DNA from: Lichenostomus cassidix
Taxonomy: Eukaryota; Chordata; Aves; Passeriformes; Meliphagidae
DNA length: 64,000 bases
NCBI GenBank assembly: GCA_008360975.2
Contig: CM039210.1
Span: 11,286,293-11,350,292 of the forward strand
Direction of reading: 5' to 3'
Shown here: positions 42,069 through 50,975 of the stretch, piece after piece
Numbering within the stretch: position 1 is the stretch's first letter
Layout: each line of letters opens with the position of its first letter
The notes under the pieces: model-generated
The model's input: only the letters and a program-made list of their open reading frames with translations
Database searches by the model: none
Told to the model about the DNA's origin: nothing
Translations under genes and position numbers: made by a program

Positions 42069-44987
42069 ATGGCTGATTCTGATGCGGACATGGACCCCCC
42101 CATTCCTGCCGATGGGCTCTTGCGGGCCTTTTTGGAGGTCTCTGAGGATGACCCTGCGTCCGATCAGTCGCCGCGGGTCGCTCGGGCCTTGTTGGACTGG
42201 GTCGCGGGCCACGTGTCCCGGGCCGTTTGGGATGTGGTGCTGGACTGTGATTTTTGGTTTGTGGTCGGCCGCGCTTTGGTCATGGAGTGGATGCGGAGTG
42301 ATCGATCTACGGTCCGCTTCCATGGGGTTTGGAGAGATATTTGGGACGCGTTGGAAGGGCAAGCGTTCTATGACTCGCAGCTATCGGCTTGCGCGGGCGT
42401 GGAGCCCCTGCTCTCGGCCGTGGGGCAGAGTGTGAAGGACGCGCCGACCCAGACGGATTATGACGTCCTGTCCCTGGCGGCGGATGCGGCCGCGAGGTCT
42501 CAGTTTGTTTCTCCAGCTGACCTACCGAAGCGCACTTATGTCCACCCGACGGAGCAGCTGGCCGGGTTGCACAGGGATGGAGGATCGCGGGCCGGCTCTG
42601 ACACGGCCGCCGCGCAGGTCCCCCCGCCTTTGCCGCCACGATGTGCGCAGCCTCAGAAACCCCCCCCTCCCCTGCGGAATGGCGCCGGGCTGCCCCTCCC
42701 CCATGGGCAGCCGGGATGTGCGGCGGGGGCTGGTAGGGTGGGGGTGGGGAGTGCTGTGGAGGACCGGGAGTCCCGGCTGCTCGCTTTGGCTGCAGGCCAG
42801 CCGCTTGCGGCTGCAGAGGTTCCGGCTCCGGATTTGCCGGTGGTTTCGGCCGGCGCGGGGGTTTCCGTGCGGGCGGCGGCCGGCTCGGGAGAGGCCGGCG
42901 TTTTGCCGAGCCCGCCCGGCGCGCCGGCGGCGCAGCCCCGGGCCGCGGTGGCCGCGGGTCCGGCCGGTCCCATGGCGTCGGGGTCATGTGAGCAGGCGCC
43001 GGCTCAGCCACCGGCTGCGGCCGGGGCCCGGCAGTCGGGGTCACTCCCCGGGGCGGTCGTGGGGCCGGAGGGGGAGCCGCCGGCGAGCGGTGCTTCCGCC
43101 GCGGGGGCTTTGATTGGCATTCCCGCAGGTGCGGGGCTGACCCGGCTTCCCTGTGGCTCGGCGGACGTGGCGTCCGTGCCGGGCGCGATGGTTTTTCCTC
43201 CGCTTTCGTTTTTCCATGATTTGCTGGCCGAAGTGGCTGAGATTCGGCAGCGGATGGAGGTCTGTTCGTGCAGGCCCCACGGTCCGTGTGGGGCTGCCCA
43301 GGGAGTCCGTCCCCCGGGTTTCCGGGTGGGGTCTGGACTTCCTGGCGGCCCGACGGCCGGCTTGGTGCCAGCGGCAAGGGGCTGCTTTGGCCCCGGGCGG
43401 GTGCCGGTTCCCCTGTCGGGTTCTGTGGCAAGTGAGGCCCTGGCGCAGCGTGCTCGCGCTGTGCCGGTGGGCGTGGCCGGAGCGCCCGGCGGTGCGCCGG
43501 TGGCGCCGCCGTCTTCCTGCCCCTCCCCCGTCCCGGTCACCGCGCAGTTTCTTGGCGGGGACGCTGCCTCCGGCCGCTCGCCGTCCTTTGTGATGGGGAG
43601 TGCTGATTGCAAGCCCTGCTCCGACGACTCGGACGGTGATGAGGAGAGTTTTCTTCCTCCTGGGCGGAGGCTCGCGCGGGCGACGAGAAAGAAAGGGCAT
43701 TGGGCTCTGTCGAACCCCTGGAGACGCCGTAACGGCATGGGGGTTTTTCGCCCGCGCGACCCCCTGCAGTTCTGGGAATCGGTGAAGCAGGGTGCACTGG
43801 AGGCAGGGGACTGGGAACTTCTAGAGAAGATTGGATTGCCCAAACAGAAGGAGGGGTGCGAATCTGCTGTGGCAGGTTCGGATGGTGATGGCTTCCCTCA
43901 GGGGGACGCTCAGGCTTTTCCAGTGTATGTGCCTGGCCCAGATGCTATGGACACAAGGAACAGCCATTCCACCATCGCCTGGCGCATGACAAATGACTTG
44001 GCGACCAAGGTCGCGACATTCGGGGTGTCTTCTCCGGCAGTGATGCAAGTTCTTAGAATGATAAATAGTGATTTGCTTGCTCCATTTGATATTATGTATC
44101 TGGCTCAGGTGCTGTTTCACCCCGTACAATACAGTGCCTTTGAGGACAATTGGAAAGCGCTGGTCGAGGATCAGCTGCGGAAAAATGTGTCTTTGCCTGA
44201 CGAGGACCCTAGGCGCATGGTTGGGGTTGATGTCCTCATGGGTAAGGGACCTTTCTCCAACCCCAACGTTCAAGCTGCCTGGGATCCTCGGATCCTGGAG
44301 CAAGCCCAACAGCTCGGTATGGGAGCCATTTTGAAGACAATTGAGATGGTTGCCCCACAAACACGGTATACACAGATACGGCAGGGGCAATCTGAACTTT
44401 ACATGTCATTTCTTGAGAAGCTGGCAGCAGCCTTGGAAAAGCAGGTTGATGATCCGTCCATGAGACAGATCTTGATGAAACACTTAGCAAGGGACAATGC
44501 CAATGACGAATGTAGAAGGATCATCAATGCCCTACCGGGGGATCCTTCTGTGCAGGACATGATGCGAGCTTGTGCCAGGGTGCAGTCCGAAAATCAGGGA
44601 AAAGTCGCCTTGGCTGCATTTTTGTCCTCAGATCAGGGACCCGCTGATCAGGATAAAAAACAGCCCAAATCTGGGAACAAACGGAAACAGGTCAAATCTA
44701 AACAGAAAGATAATTCCGGGAAGAAGGGAAATTCAGGGACCGAGACTCCTCAGTGCAAGAGGTGTGGTAGGCCAGGTCACACTTCAGACTACTGCAGGTC
44801 ACAGTACCATGTAGATGGTCGACCCCTGTCGGGAAACGTGATGAGGGGTGCAAAAAGGGGGATTTGCCCCCCATCACAACAGTTCCCCCAGAACAAGGTG
44901 ATGGCCCAGGCTTACCCGGTCAATGTGGAGGAGGCACCAAAGGCTCAGCCTGAGTCAACGCCTACACCGCAGCAACAGTCGTCTTAG
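42069..44987 (+). CDS. gag: ERV7 Gag, unusually long (972 aa), intact
   Basis: Uninterrupted from ATG 42069. The N-terminal part (about 1-160) is helical and without a myristoylation Gly at position 2. Residues about 160-560 are an Ala/Pro/Gly-rich, very GC-rich low-complexity domain. The capsid follows from about 600, with a major homology region near residue 768 (IRQGQSELYMSFL). A single zinc knuckle CKRCGRPGHTSDYC (CX2CX4HX4C) lies near 896. Most class II Gags are 500-700 residues; the extra length is the low-complexity part. ERV10 carries a diverged relative. Confidence 0.9.
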   Translation: MADSDADMDPPIPADGLLRAFLEVSEDDPASDQSPRVARALLDWVAGHVSRAVWDVVLDCDFWFVVGRALVMEWMRSDRSTVRFHGVWRDIWDALEGQAFYDSQLSACAGVEPLLSAVGQSVKDAPTQTDYDVLSLAADAAARSQFVSPADLPKRTYVHPTEQLAGLHRDGGSRAGSDTAAAQVPPPLPPRCAQPQKPPPPLRNGAGLPLPHGQPGCAAGAGRVGVGSAVEDRESRLLALAAGQPLAAAEVPAPDLPVVSAGAGVSVRAAAGSGEAGVLPSPPGAPAAQPRAAVAAGPAGPMASGSCEQAPAQPPAAAGARQSGSLPGAVVGPEGEPPASGASAAGALIGIPAGAGLTRLPCGSADVASVPGAMVFPPLSFFHDLLAEVAEIRQRMEVCSCRPHGPCGAAQGVRPPGFRVGSGLPGGPTAGLVPAARGCFGPGRVPVPLSGSVASEALAQRARAVPVGVAGAPGGAPVAPPSSCPSPVPVTAQFLGGDAASGRSPSFVMGSADCKPCSDDSDGDEESFLPPGRRLARATRKKGHWALSNPWRRRNGMGVFRPRDPLQFWESVKQGALEAGDWELLEKIGLPKQKEGCESAVAGSDGDGFPQGDAQAFPVYVPGPDAMDTRNSHSTIAWRMTNDLATKVATFGVSSPAVMQVLRMINSDLLAPFDIMYLAQVLFHPVQYSAFEDNWKALVEDQLRKNVSLPDEDPRRMVGVDVLMGKGPFSNPNVQAAWDPRILEQAQQLGMGAILKTIEMVAPQTRYTQIRQGQSELYMSFLEKLAAALEKQVDDPSMRQILMKHLARDNANDECRRIINALPGDPSVQDMMRACARVQSENQGKVALAAFLSSDQGPADQDKKQPKSGNKRKQVKSKQKDNSGKKGNSGTETPQCKRCGRPGHTSDYCRSQYHVDGRPLSGNVMRGAKRGICPPSQQFPQNKVMAQAYPVNVEEAPKAQPESTPTPQQQSS
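44831..44837 (+). promoter_or_regulatory. gag-pro -1 frameshift slippery site GGGAAAC
   Basis: Read as G GGA AAC in the gag frame (Ser-Gly-Asn). It is the same heptamer used at the Mason-Pfizer monkey virus gag-pro junction, from memory. ERV10 keeps it at 61817-61823. The pro frame is -1 to gag, as required, but a TGA at 44951-44953 now blocks it in this copy. Confidence 0.85.
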
Positions 44988-45637
44988 AATCTGACGATGC
45001 CCACAGGGTTCCCTTGGAGGTGGATGGTTCCCTGGATCAGGGAACCAGTGCACTGCTTATGGCAGGGCCTGAGGCCACTAGCCAAGGAATCCTGGTTCTT
45101 CCAGAGTTCATAGATGCTGGTTTCAAGGGCCAAATTCACGCTACGGTTTCCACTCCTGATCCTCCTGTCACCATTCCTGCGCACACTTGTCTTGCTCACT
45201 TGTTGCCTTGTGAGTCTCCTGTTCCCAGGGTAGACCAGCAAGTTGGCGGAGGTGACGGCACTGAACTGCCAGGACTTCCGCAGGTCTACTGGGCTGCATC
45301 TATCTCCAATGAGTCACCACAGATGACATGTACCCTCATCATGCCGAAAGCACATCCACATCGAGTTCGAGTCCGAGGTTTGATCGATACAGGTGCTGAT
45401 GCAATGATCCTTTCCGCCACTTCGTGGCCTCATACGTGGCCTTTGTGCCCAGTGGGACTGAATATCGCGGGGTTGGGAGGAACAACGCAGAGTCGATTGA
45501 TTAAGCGACCTGTGTTGGTGAAGGATCCAGAGGGACACACGGCCTCCATTCGGCCTTATGTCACTCCAGCTCCAGTGAACCTCTGGGGACGGGACGTGTT
45601 GGCAGCTTGGGGGGTGAGGATCACGACAAATTTTTGA
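44954..45637 (+). pseudogene. pro: ERV7 dUTPase-protease
   Basis: Frame -1 to gag, open from 44954. A dUTPase-like C-terminal part (GFKGQIHATVS, PVTIPAHTCLAHLLP) comes first, then protease with the intact active site GLIDTGAD (about 45378) and the flap-side block GGTTQSRLI. Gag, then dUTPase-protease, then pol is the betaretroviral arrangement. The stop at 44951-44953 cuts it off from gag; ERV10 has an open codon pair at that position. Confidence 0.85.
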
Positions 45638-46554
45638 TAGGGGTCACTGTGTGCAAGGGCGCACCATATTCCACGCTGTCTTTACGATGGCTGACGAAAA
45701 CACCTATATGGGAACCACAGTGGCCCTTGCCGAAAGACAAATTAGTCGCCCTTTGTCAGCTGGTTCAGGAGCAACTGAAACAGGGACACATAGAACCTTC
45801 TACCAGTCCCTGGAATACCCCAGTTTTTGTGATTAAGAAAAAATCGGGGAAATGGAGACTGTTGCAAGATCTCCGGAAAGTCAATGAAGTGATGGAAAGT
45901 ATGGGGAGTTTACAGCCTGGCATGCCTTCACCCACGATGATTCCCACGGAGTGGGAAATTTTGATCGTTGATTTGAAGGATTGCTTTTTTACAATCCCTT
46001 TGCACCCCAATGACAGACCAAAGTTTGCCTTTACTGTGCCTGCAATTAACAATGCGGAGCCTGTAAAGCGGTTTCAATGGAAAGTGTTACCTCAGGGCAT
46101 GAAAAATAGCCCGACTATCTGTCAATGGTATGTCGCGCAGGCCTTGTCCGGAATCCGCGAGCAGTTTCCTGAGGCACTCTGCTACCATTATATGGATGAT
46201 ATCCTGGTGGCAGCAGCCACCCAGGATGAGTTGCGGAGGTTACAGCCTCGACTGCTCGATGCCTTGCATTCCTATGGGTTGCAAGTGGCTCCGGAAAAGG
46301 TTCAACAACAGCCTCCTTGGAAATATTTGGGAGTCAAAATTTTGGATCGAACCATACAGCATCAAGAGGTGCAGTTCTCAGACACTATTAAGACTTTGAA
46401 TGATGCCCAAAAATTGCTAGGCATCATCAACTGGTTACGCCCATATTTGGGACTGACCAACGCACAACTTTCCCCACTTTTTAATATTTTAAAGGGGGAC
46501 TCTGACCTAAACTCACCTCGACAATTGACTCCCGAGGCGCGACGAGTGCTGAAC
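45607..46554 (+). CDS. pol: ERV7 pol, N-terminal part (reverse transcriptase)
   Basis: RT fingers, palm and thumb with the order LVQEQLKQGHIEPS, LLQDLRKVNEVM, IVDLKDCFFTIPL, LPQGMKNSPTICQ and the active site YMDDIL (about 46189). Open until ERV8 is inserted at 46554/46555; it resumes at 48851. Frame -1 to protease. The last open codons shown beyond 46554 are LTR sequence. Confidence 0.9.
45628..45634 (+). promoter_or_regulatory. pro-pol -1 frameshift slippery site AAATTTT
   Basis: Read as A AAT TTT in the pro frame directly before the pro stop TGA (45635-45637), with pol already open in the -1 frame. The same heptamer serves pro-pol in Mason-Pfizer monkey virus, from memory. Confidence 0.85.
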
Positions 46555-46950
46555 TGTTGTAACGTGTGTCCTTCCTGTCCCTGACCCCGCCCCCCTGACC
46601 CCTTCTGACTGGATGTGAGTCAGGACCGCCCCCCATCCCTAGAGATAAAAACCCCAGCCAGATCTGGAACGGGCCTCTTTGGTTCTGGACTCATATGGAA
46701 CCTGTACCCTCCCTTGCCTTCCCTTCCCCCTCCCCAGTCTCCCCATTCCTCCCCTGTTTTCCTCAATAAAAACACCATGGAGACCAGGAACCAAACAGCT
46801 GCCTTTCTAAACCTGCAACGCTTCTACAAGAACCGCGTCTGACCAGCCCCACAGCTCGTGGCCATGGAATGACCATCCTGCGTGTTCCGGTTCTAGGGCA
46901 GCCCTCCCCCGCAGCAGGGGAGAGCTGCCTTCAGGTTCTGCACTGCTGCA
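46555..46950 (+). repeat. ERV8 5' LTR (396 bp)
   Basis: TGTTGTAACGTGTG to GCACTGCTGCA, C-rich, with AATAAA at about 46765. Differs from the 3' LTR at about seven positions and one small indel by eye. Confidence 0.93.
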
Positions 46951-46952
46951 AA

Positions 46953-46970
46953 TGGTGGAGAATGCGGGCA
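46953..46970 (+). other. ERV8 primer binding site, tRNA-Ala
   Basis: TGGTGGAGAATGCGGGCA, complementary over 18 bases to the 3' end of a tRNA-Ala (acceptor end ...GCATTCTCCACCA) as I recall it. Confidence 0.8.
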
Positions 46971-48455
46971 GCAGTAAGAACTTGCCTACACGCCGGGGGG
47001 CAGCGGAGCCCGCGGGAGCTGGGGGGCGGCGGGAGCCGGCGGTGCTCGGGGAACGGCGGGGCCAGCGGTGCGGCCGCGCCGGGCCGGGCCGGCCCGAAAG
47101 GCCGGGCTGGGCCGAGCTGGCCGCCGGCCCACGGGGCCCACGCCTCCCCGCCGGCCCGCGCGGGGCTGCGGCAGAGCGGCGAACACACGGCAGGGAGCCG
47201 CCGACGCGGCGGGACGCTGCCTGCGCTGCAGACGGAGACCACCCTGGCCGCGTGGCCCGCACATGGGCGCCGCCATCTTGTGAGCCGCCATTTTGTGTCG
47301 CGGGCGCCCCTCCCCGGCGAGACCAACTCTGCACAGCCAAACACCATCTCTGCTGTGCAGCACACGCGGTGGCCGCGAGCTGTGAGACTCTCTAAAGACA
47401 CAGGCGAGTCCCAAGAAGAGGACCCTGAAGGGACTTGTAGAAAGCTTGTGAAGTCTGTATTGAGTTGCTGAGGATAAAACAGTGACGAAGAGGACTGCAA
47501 GGGACCGGAAAGCGGTGACCAGTCTTGTCAGTCGGCAAAAGTCTACCCAAGAGTAAGAGAGGCTCTGGGGGTGAGCCGATAGCGCCTACAGTGCCTATTC
47601 AGGGAAATTTTCCGACCCTGGACCTCTGCTAAAGGTGTAGTTTGCAGCAGAGGAGGAGTGAATGTTTGTATGAATGTGATTTGGAGGCACCCCCCAGGGG
47701 AGGGGGTGGGAAACGTGTGAATGGCTGAAGGCACCCCCCAGGGGAGGGGGTGCAGAGGTGTGAATGGTTGAGTCATAGAACACGGCAGGGTGTAGGGCTC
47801 TGTTTTAAAACCCAGCTCATTCTTTTTTATTTTAACCTTAGACAGATTAACAAGTGTTGCATTTTGAGAATTGGGCTAGAGAGGGCTTCCGGAAAAGGCC
47901 CTCTCCGCCCAATCCTCAAAAAAGAAAGGTATTTTCTTTAGTTAAAACCCTTTTTCGAGTTACAGTATGTTTTGTTTACCCCTATTAATACCTTTCCTCC
48001 TTCCCATGTCCCTTCTTCCCTCCCATTCTGATAGGGAGGTAACTAACAAGGCTGCATCCCGTCAAAAAAGACACTGAGTTGCTACTGATTCTCTCAGGCG
48101 CCTTGCCAGTTCCCCCCTTGTACCATTACCCTTAAAAAATCACTCCTCACCCCCTTTTTTCCTACCCTCTTCTTCCCCAAATAGCCCCTCTACCATGCTC
48201 TCTAAAAATTTGCTTTTCCCAAAATCCCTGTCTCTTTCCGTCTGTGTGTAAGCTCTGCCCCTCTCCCTGCACGTCCAAGCTGGGGGGGGGGCACTGCAGA
48301 CAGCACAGCCCCGTCGTGCAGCAGAGCAGCAAGATACACCTGATCTCAGCCAACCAGCTTGAACTCCAGCCCTACTGAAGAAATTTCTACCAGCTCCAAA
48401 AGACTCTGAACTAGAAAATTTTTTTTTTCCTTTTGTATAAGAGAAAAAGTGGATT
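46971..48455 (+). other. ERV8 interior, non-coding
   Basis: Very GC-rich to about 47330, then moderate. Open frames on both strands in the GC-rich part are composition effects. A diverged tandem pair of about 44 bp (ggcaccccccaggggagggg, about 47687 and 47731) and T/A-rich stretches follow. A purine-rich stretch (agagaaaaagtgga) precedes the 3' LTR. Confidence 0.7.
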
Positions 48456-48850
48456 TGTTGTAACGTGTGTCCTTCCTGTCCCTGACCCCGCCCCCCTGAC
48501 CCCTTCTGACTGGATGTGAGTCAGGACCGCCCCCCATCCCTAGAGATAAAATCCCCAGCCAGATCCGGAACGGGCCTCTTTGGTTCTGGGCTCATATGGA
48601 ACCTGCACCCTCCCTTGCCTTCCCTTCCCCCTCCCCAGTCTCCCCACTCCTCCCCTGTTTTCCTCAATAAAAACACCATGGAGACCAGGAACCAAACAGC
48701 TGCCTTTCTAAACCTGCAACGCTTCTACAAGAACCGCGTCTGACCAGCCCCACAGCTCGTGGCCATGGAATGGCCATCCTGCGTGTTCCGGTTCTAGGGC
48801 AGCCCTCCCCCGCAGCAGGGGGGGCTGCCTTCAGGTTCTGCACTGCTGCA
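48456..48850 (+). repeat. ERV8 3' LTR (395 bp)
   Basis: Copy of 46555-46950. Immediately followed by the target duplication ctgaac and resumed ERV7 pol. Confidence 0.93.
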
Positions 48851-49632
48851 CTGAACGAAGTGCAGCAAGCTGTTTCCGCTCATCAGGTTTATCGAGTAGA
48901 TCCCTCTACTGATATCACTGTTTTCATTACTGCTCCAGACCTCCAACCTACGGGTATCATTGGCCAGTGGAACAAATAATGGGATGATCCTTTGCACATC
49001 CTGGAATGGGTCTTTTTGCCCCATCAGCCAAAAAAGACAGCACCCACATTGTTCGAATTGATAGCCTGCCTGATAATTAAATGCCGATATCGGTGTTTAC
49101 AATTGATGGCGGCTGATCCCGCAACGATTGTTGTCCCAGTACCACGGGACAATTTCGAATGGAGTCTTGCTAATAGCGCTCCTTTGCAAAGTGCACTGCA
49201 AAATTTCTCAGGGCAGATTGCTTATCATCTGCCCAGTCACAAATTGCTGCAGCTGGCAAATTCAGTCAATCTCATGTTGCGGCCAAAGAACAGCCGGGTG
49301 CCGGTCCATGGACCCACCGTCTTTACGGACAGTTCTGGGAAAACAGGAAAGGCCATTGTTACCTGGAAGGAAGGATCTGAGTGGCAGGTGCTGAAAGGCC
49401 ACGAGACAGGCTCTGCTCAACTGGTTGAATTGAAGGCAGTTGCCATGGCTTTTCAGCGGTTCTCTCAGGTGCCTTTGAATTTGGTCACCGACTCTGCTTA
49501 TGTAGCAGACATAACCAAACGTTTGGATTGCTCACTTCTAAAAGAAGTCAATAACACGACTCTGTTTTCGCTATTGCGAACCCTGTGGAAGGCGATTCAG
49601 GCTCGAGTGCATCCATATTATATTCTGCACAT
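48851..49632 (+). pseudogene. pol: ERV7 pol, continued (connection and RNase H), cut by gap
   Basis: RT connection and RNase H in the frame that follows from 46554 once ERV8 and one duplication copy are disregarded. RNase H motifs are VFTDSSGK, VELKAVAMAF and LVTDSAYVAD. One TAA at 48977-48979 interrupts the connection domain. The sequence ends at the N run; integrase is unseen. Confidence 0.85.
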
Positions 49633-50132
49633 NNNNNNNNNNNNNNNNNNNNNNNNNNNNNNNNNNNNNNNNNNNNNNNNNNNNNNNNNNNNNNNNNNNN
49701 NNNNNNNNNNNNNNNNNNNNNNNNNNNNNNNNNNNNNNNNNNNNNNNNNNNNNNNNNNNNNNNNNNNNNNNNNNNNNNNNNNNNNNNNNNNNNNNNNNNN
49801 NNNNNNNNNNNNNNNNNNNNNNNNNNNNNNNNNNNNNNNNNNNNNNNNNNNNNNNNNNNNNNNNNNNNNNNNNNNNNNNNNNNNNNNNNNNNNNNNNNNN
49901 NNNNNNNNNNNNNNNNNNNNNNNNNNNNNNNNNNNNNNNNNNNNNNNNNNNNNNNNNNNNNNNNNNNNNNNNNNNNNNNNNNNNNNNNNNNNNNNNNNNN
50001 NNNNNNNNNNNNNNNNNNNNNNNNNNNNNNNNNNNNNNNNNNNNNNNNNNNNNNNNNNNNNNNNNNNNNNNNNNNNNNNNNNNNNNNNNNNNNNNNNNNN
50101 NNNNNNNNNNNNNNNNNNNNNNNNNNNNNNNN
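49633..50132. other. Assembly gap, 500 N
   Basis: Exactly 500 undetermined bases, the usual placeholder for a gap of unknown size. It lies between ERV7 RNase H and the ERV9 5' LTR, so the rest of ERV7, its right target site and the ERV9 left edge are hidden. Confidence 1.
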
Positions 50133-50573
50133 TGCCCAACCCCCATGAGGCAGATACAAAGGAATTTGGCTCAGGGGCCATAAAAAACCTCCCCCTGTGC
50201 AGCCCCTATGAGGCAGATACAAAAGGAATGTGGTTCAGGGGTCCATAAAAACCTCCCCCTGTGCAACCCCCACGGAGAGACCATCCCAGGAGGCCCAGTA
50301 ACCATCACCCAACGCAGAGCACACCAGCCCAAGACGTCTCAACAGCCAATCAAGGATTCATGAAGAGACGCCAATCCAGACATACGGGGGGAGTGGGGTA
50401 CTAAAGGGTTATAAAATTCAGTCCTCTGCAGGCCCGAGGCGCGGTGCATAGAGATATGCTTGAATCTCTGCCCGTCCAGCGCTGACTTGACTGATATCCG
50501 CTTGCTTTTAATTAATAAATTTTTTTAATTGGATCTACGTCTCTGATTGGATAATGAGGCTAAATTGATAACA
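50133..50573 (+). repeat. ERV9 5' LTR, left part missing in gap
   Basis: Matches the 3' LTR from its tgcccaacccc point onward. Contains the U3 tandem pair, TATA-like gttataaaat (about 50409) and AATAAA (about 50514). The end is placed at gataaca before the primer site; the 3' copy ends gataa, so the exact edge is uncertain by two bases. Confidence 0.9.
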
Positions 50574-50578
50574 AATTT

Positions 50579-50596
50579 TGGTGCCGTGACTCGGAT
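50579..50596 (+). other. ERV9 primer binding site, tRNA-His
   Basis: TGGTGCCGTGACTCGGAT, an exact match to the tRNA-His complement known from HERV-H-type elements, from memory. Confidence 0.93.
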
Positions 50597-50975
50597 AGGG
50601 AAATTCCTCTGGAGTTCCCCAAAGGGAGGCGCCCCGTCGTGATTTGACGGCCTGGAGGGGACACTCCACTGGCACCCCTAACCGACGAACCCAAATTTCG
50701 GATATCAGCCAAGGGTTCAAGGCCCCTGAAATTCCGTGCACAGAAGACCACAAGACGCCGGACAGCGGAGTGTGAGTATCGGTTGAGATACAGAGACACA
50801 CATGGCGTGGGTGGTTGGGGTGGTTTTCCCGGAGTGCAGTGTGTGAGACGTCCATATGCGGACGAAGTGATTGGGACTCTCCAGTAGTGCAGTTCCTGTT
50901 CCCCGCGAGGGGTCAGGTCACGACCGAGAGAAAGCGAGTGTTGTGTTGTTGGTGCGTGTGAGGGCACTCCGGAAG

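Larger units (their letters stand above)
46555..48850 (+). mobile_element. ERV8: non-coding LTR element with tRNA-Ala primer
   Basis: 2296 bp with two LTRs (about 395 bp) and the 6-bp duplication ctgaac (46549-46554 and 48851-48856) in ERV7 pol. Exact tRNA-Ala primer site, purine-rich stretch before the 3' LTR. The 1.5-kb interior has no gag, pro, pol or env homology. It must have been mobilised by proteins from another element. By layout it is like TRIM/LARD-type non-autonomous elements. Six-base duplication suggests a class II integrase. Confidence 0.92.
41716..49632 (+). mobile_element. ERV7: class II (betaretrovirus-like) provirus, cut by the assembly gap
   Basis: 5' LTR, Trp-like primer site, a very long gag, dUTPase-protease and pol in three frames joined by two -1 slippery sites, as in betaretroviruses. 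It lies in the ERV5 leader. ERV8 (46555-48850) splits pol. The sequence stops at a run of 500 N in RNase H, so integrase, env and 3' LTR are not visible. Confidence 0.9.

Noticed and set aside
45651..45836. Short ORFs in alternative frames of ERV7 pol as overlapping genes
   Set aside because: Short, without motifs, and fully inside an RT frame with strong family motifs.
46807..47500. Several overlapping ORFs of 140-200 codons on both strands in the ERV8 interior
   Set aside because: All are Arg/Pro/Ala/Gly-rich and occur on both strands at once in a very GC-rich stretch; a composition effect with no retroviral motif.
49548..50248. ORFs spanning the N run
   Set aside because: They are translations of undetermined bases and carry no information.
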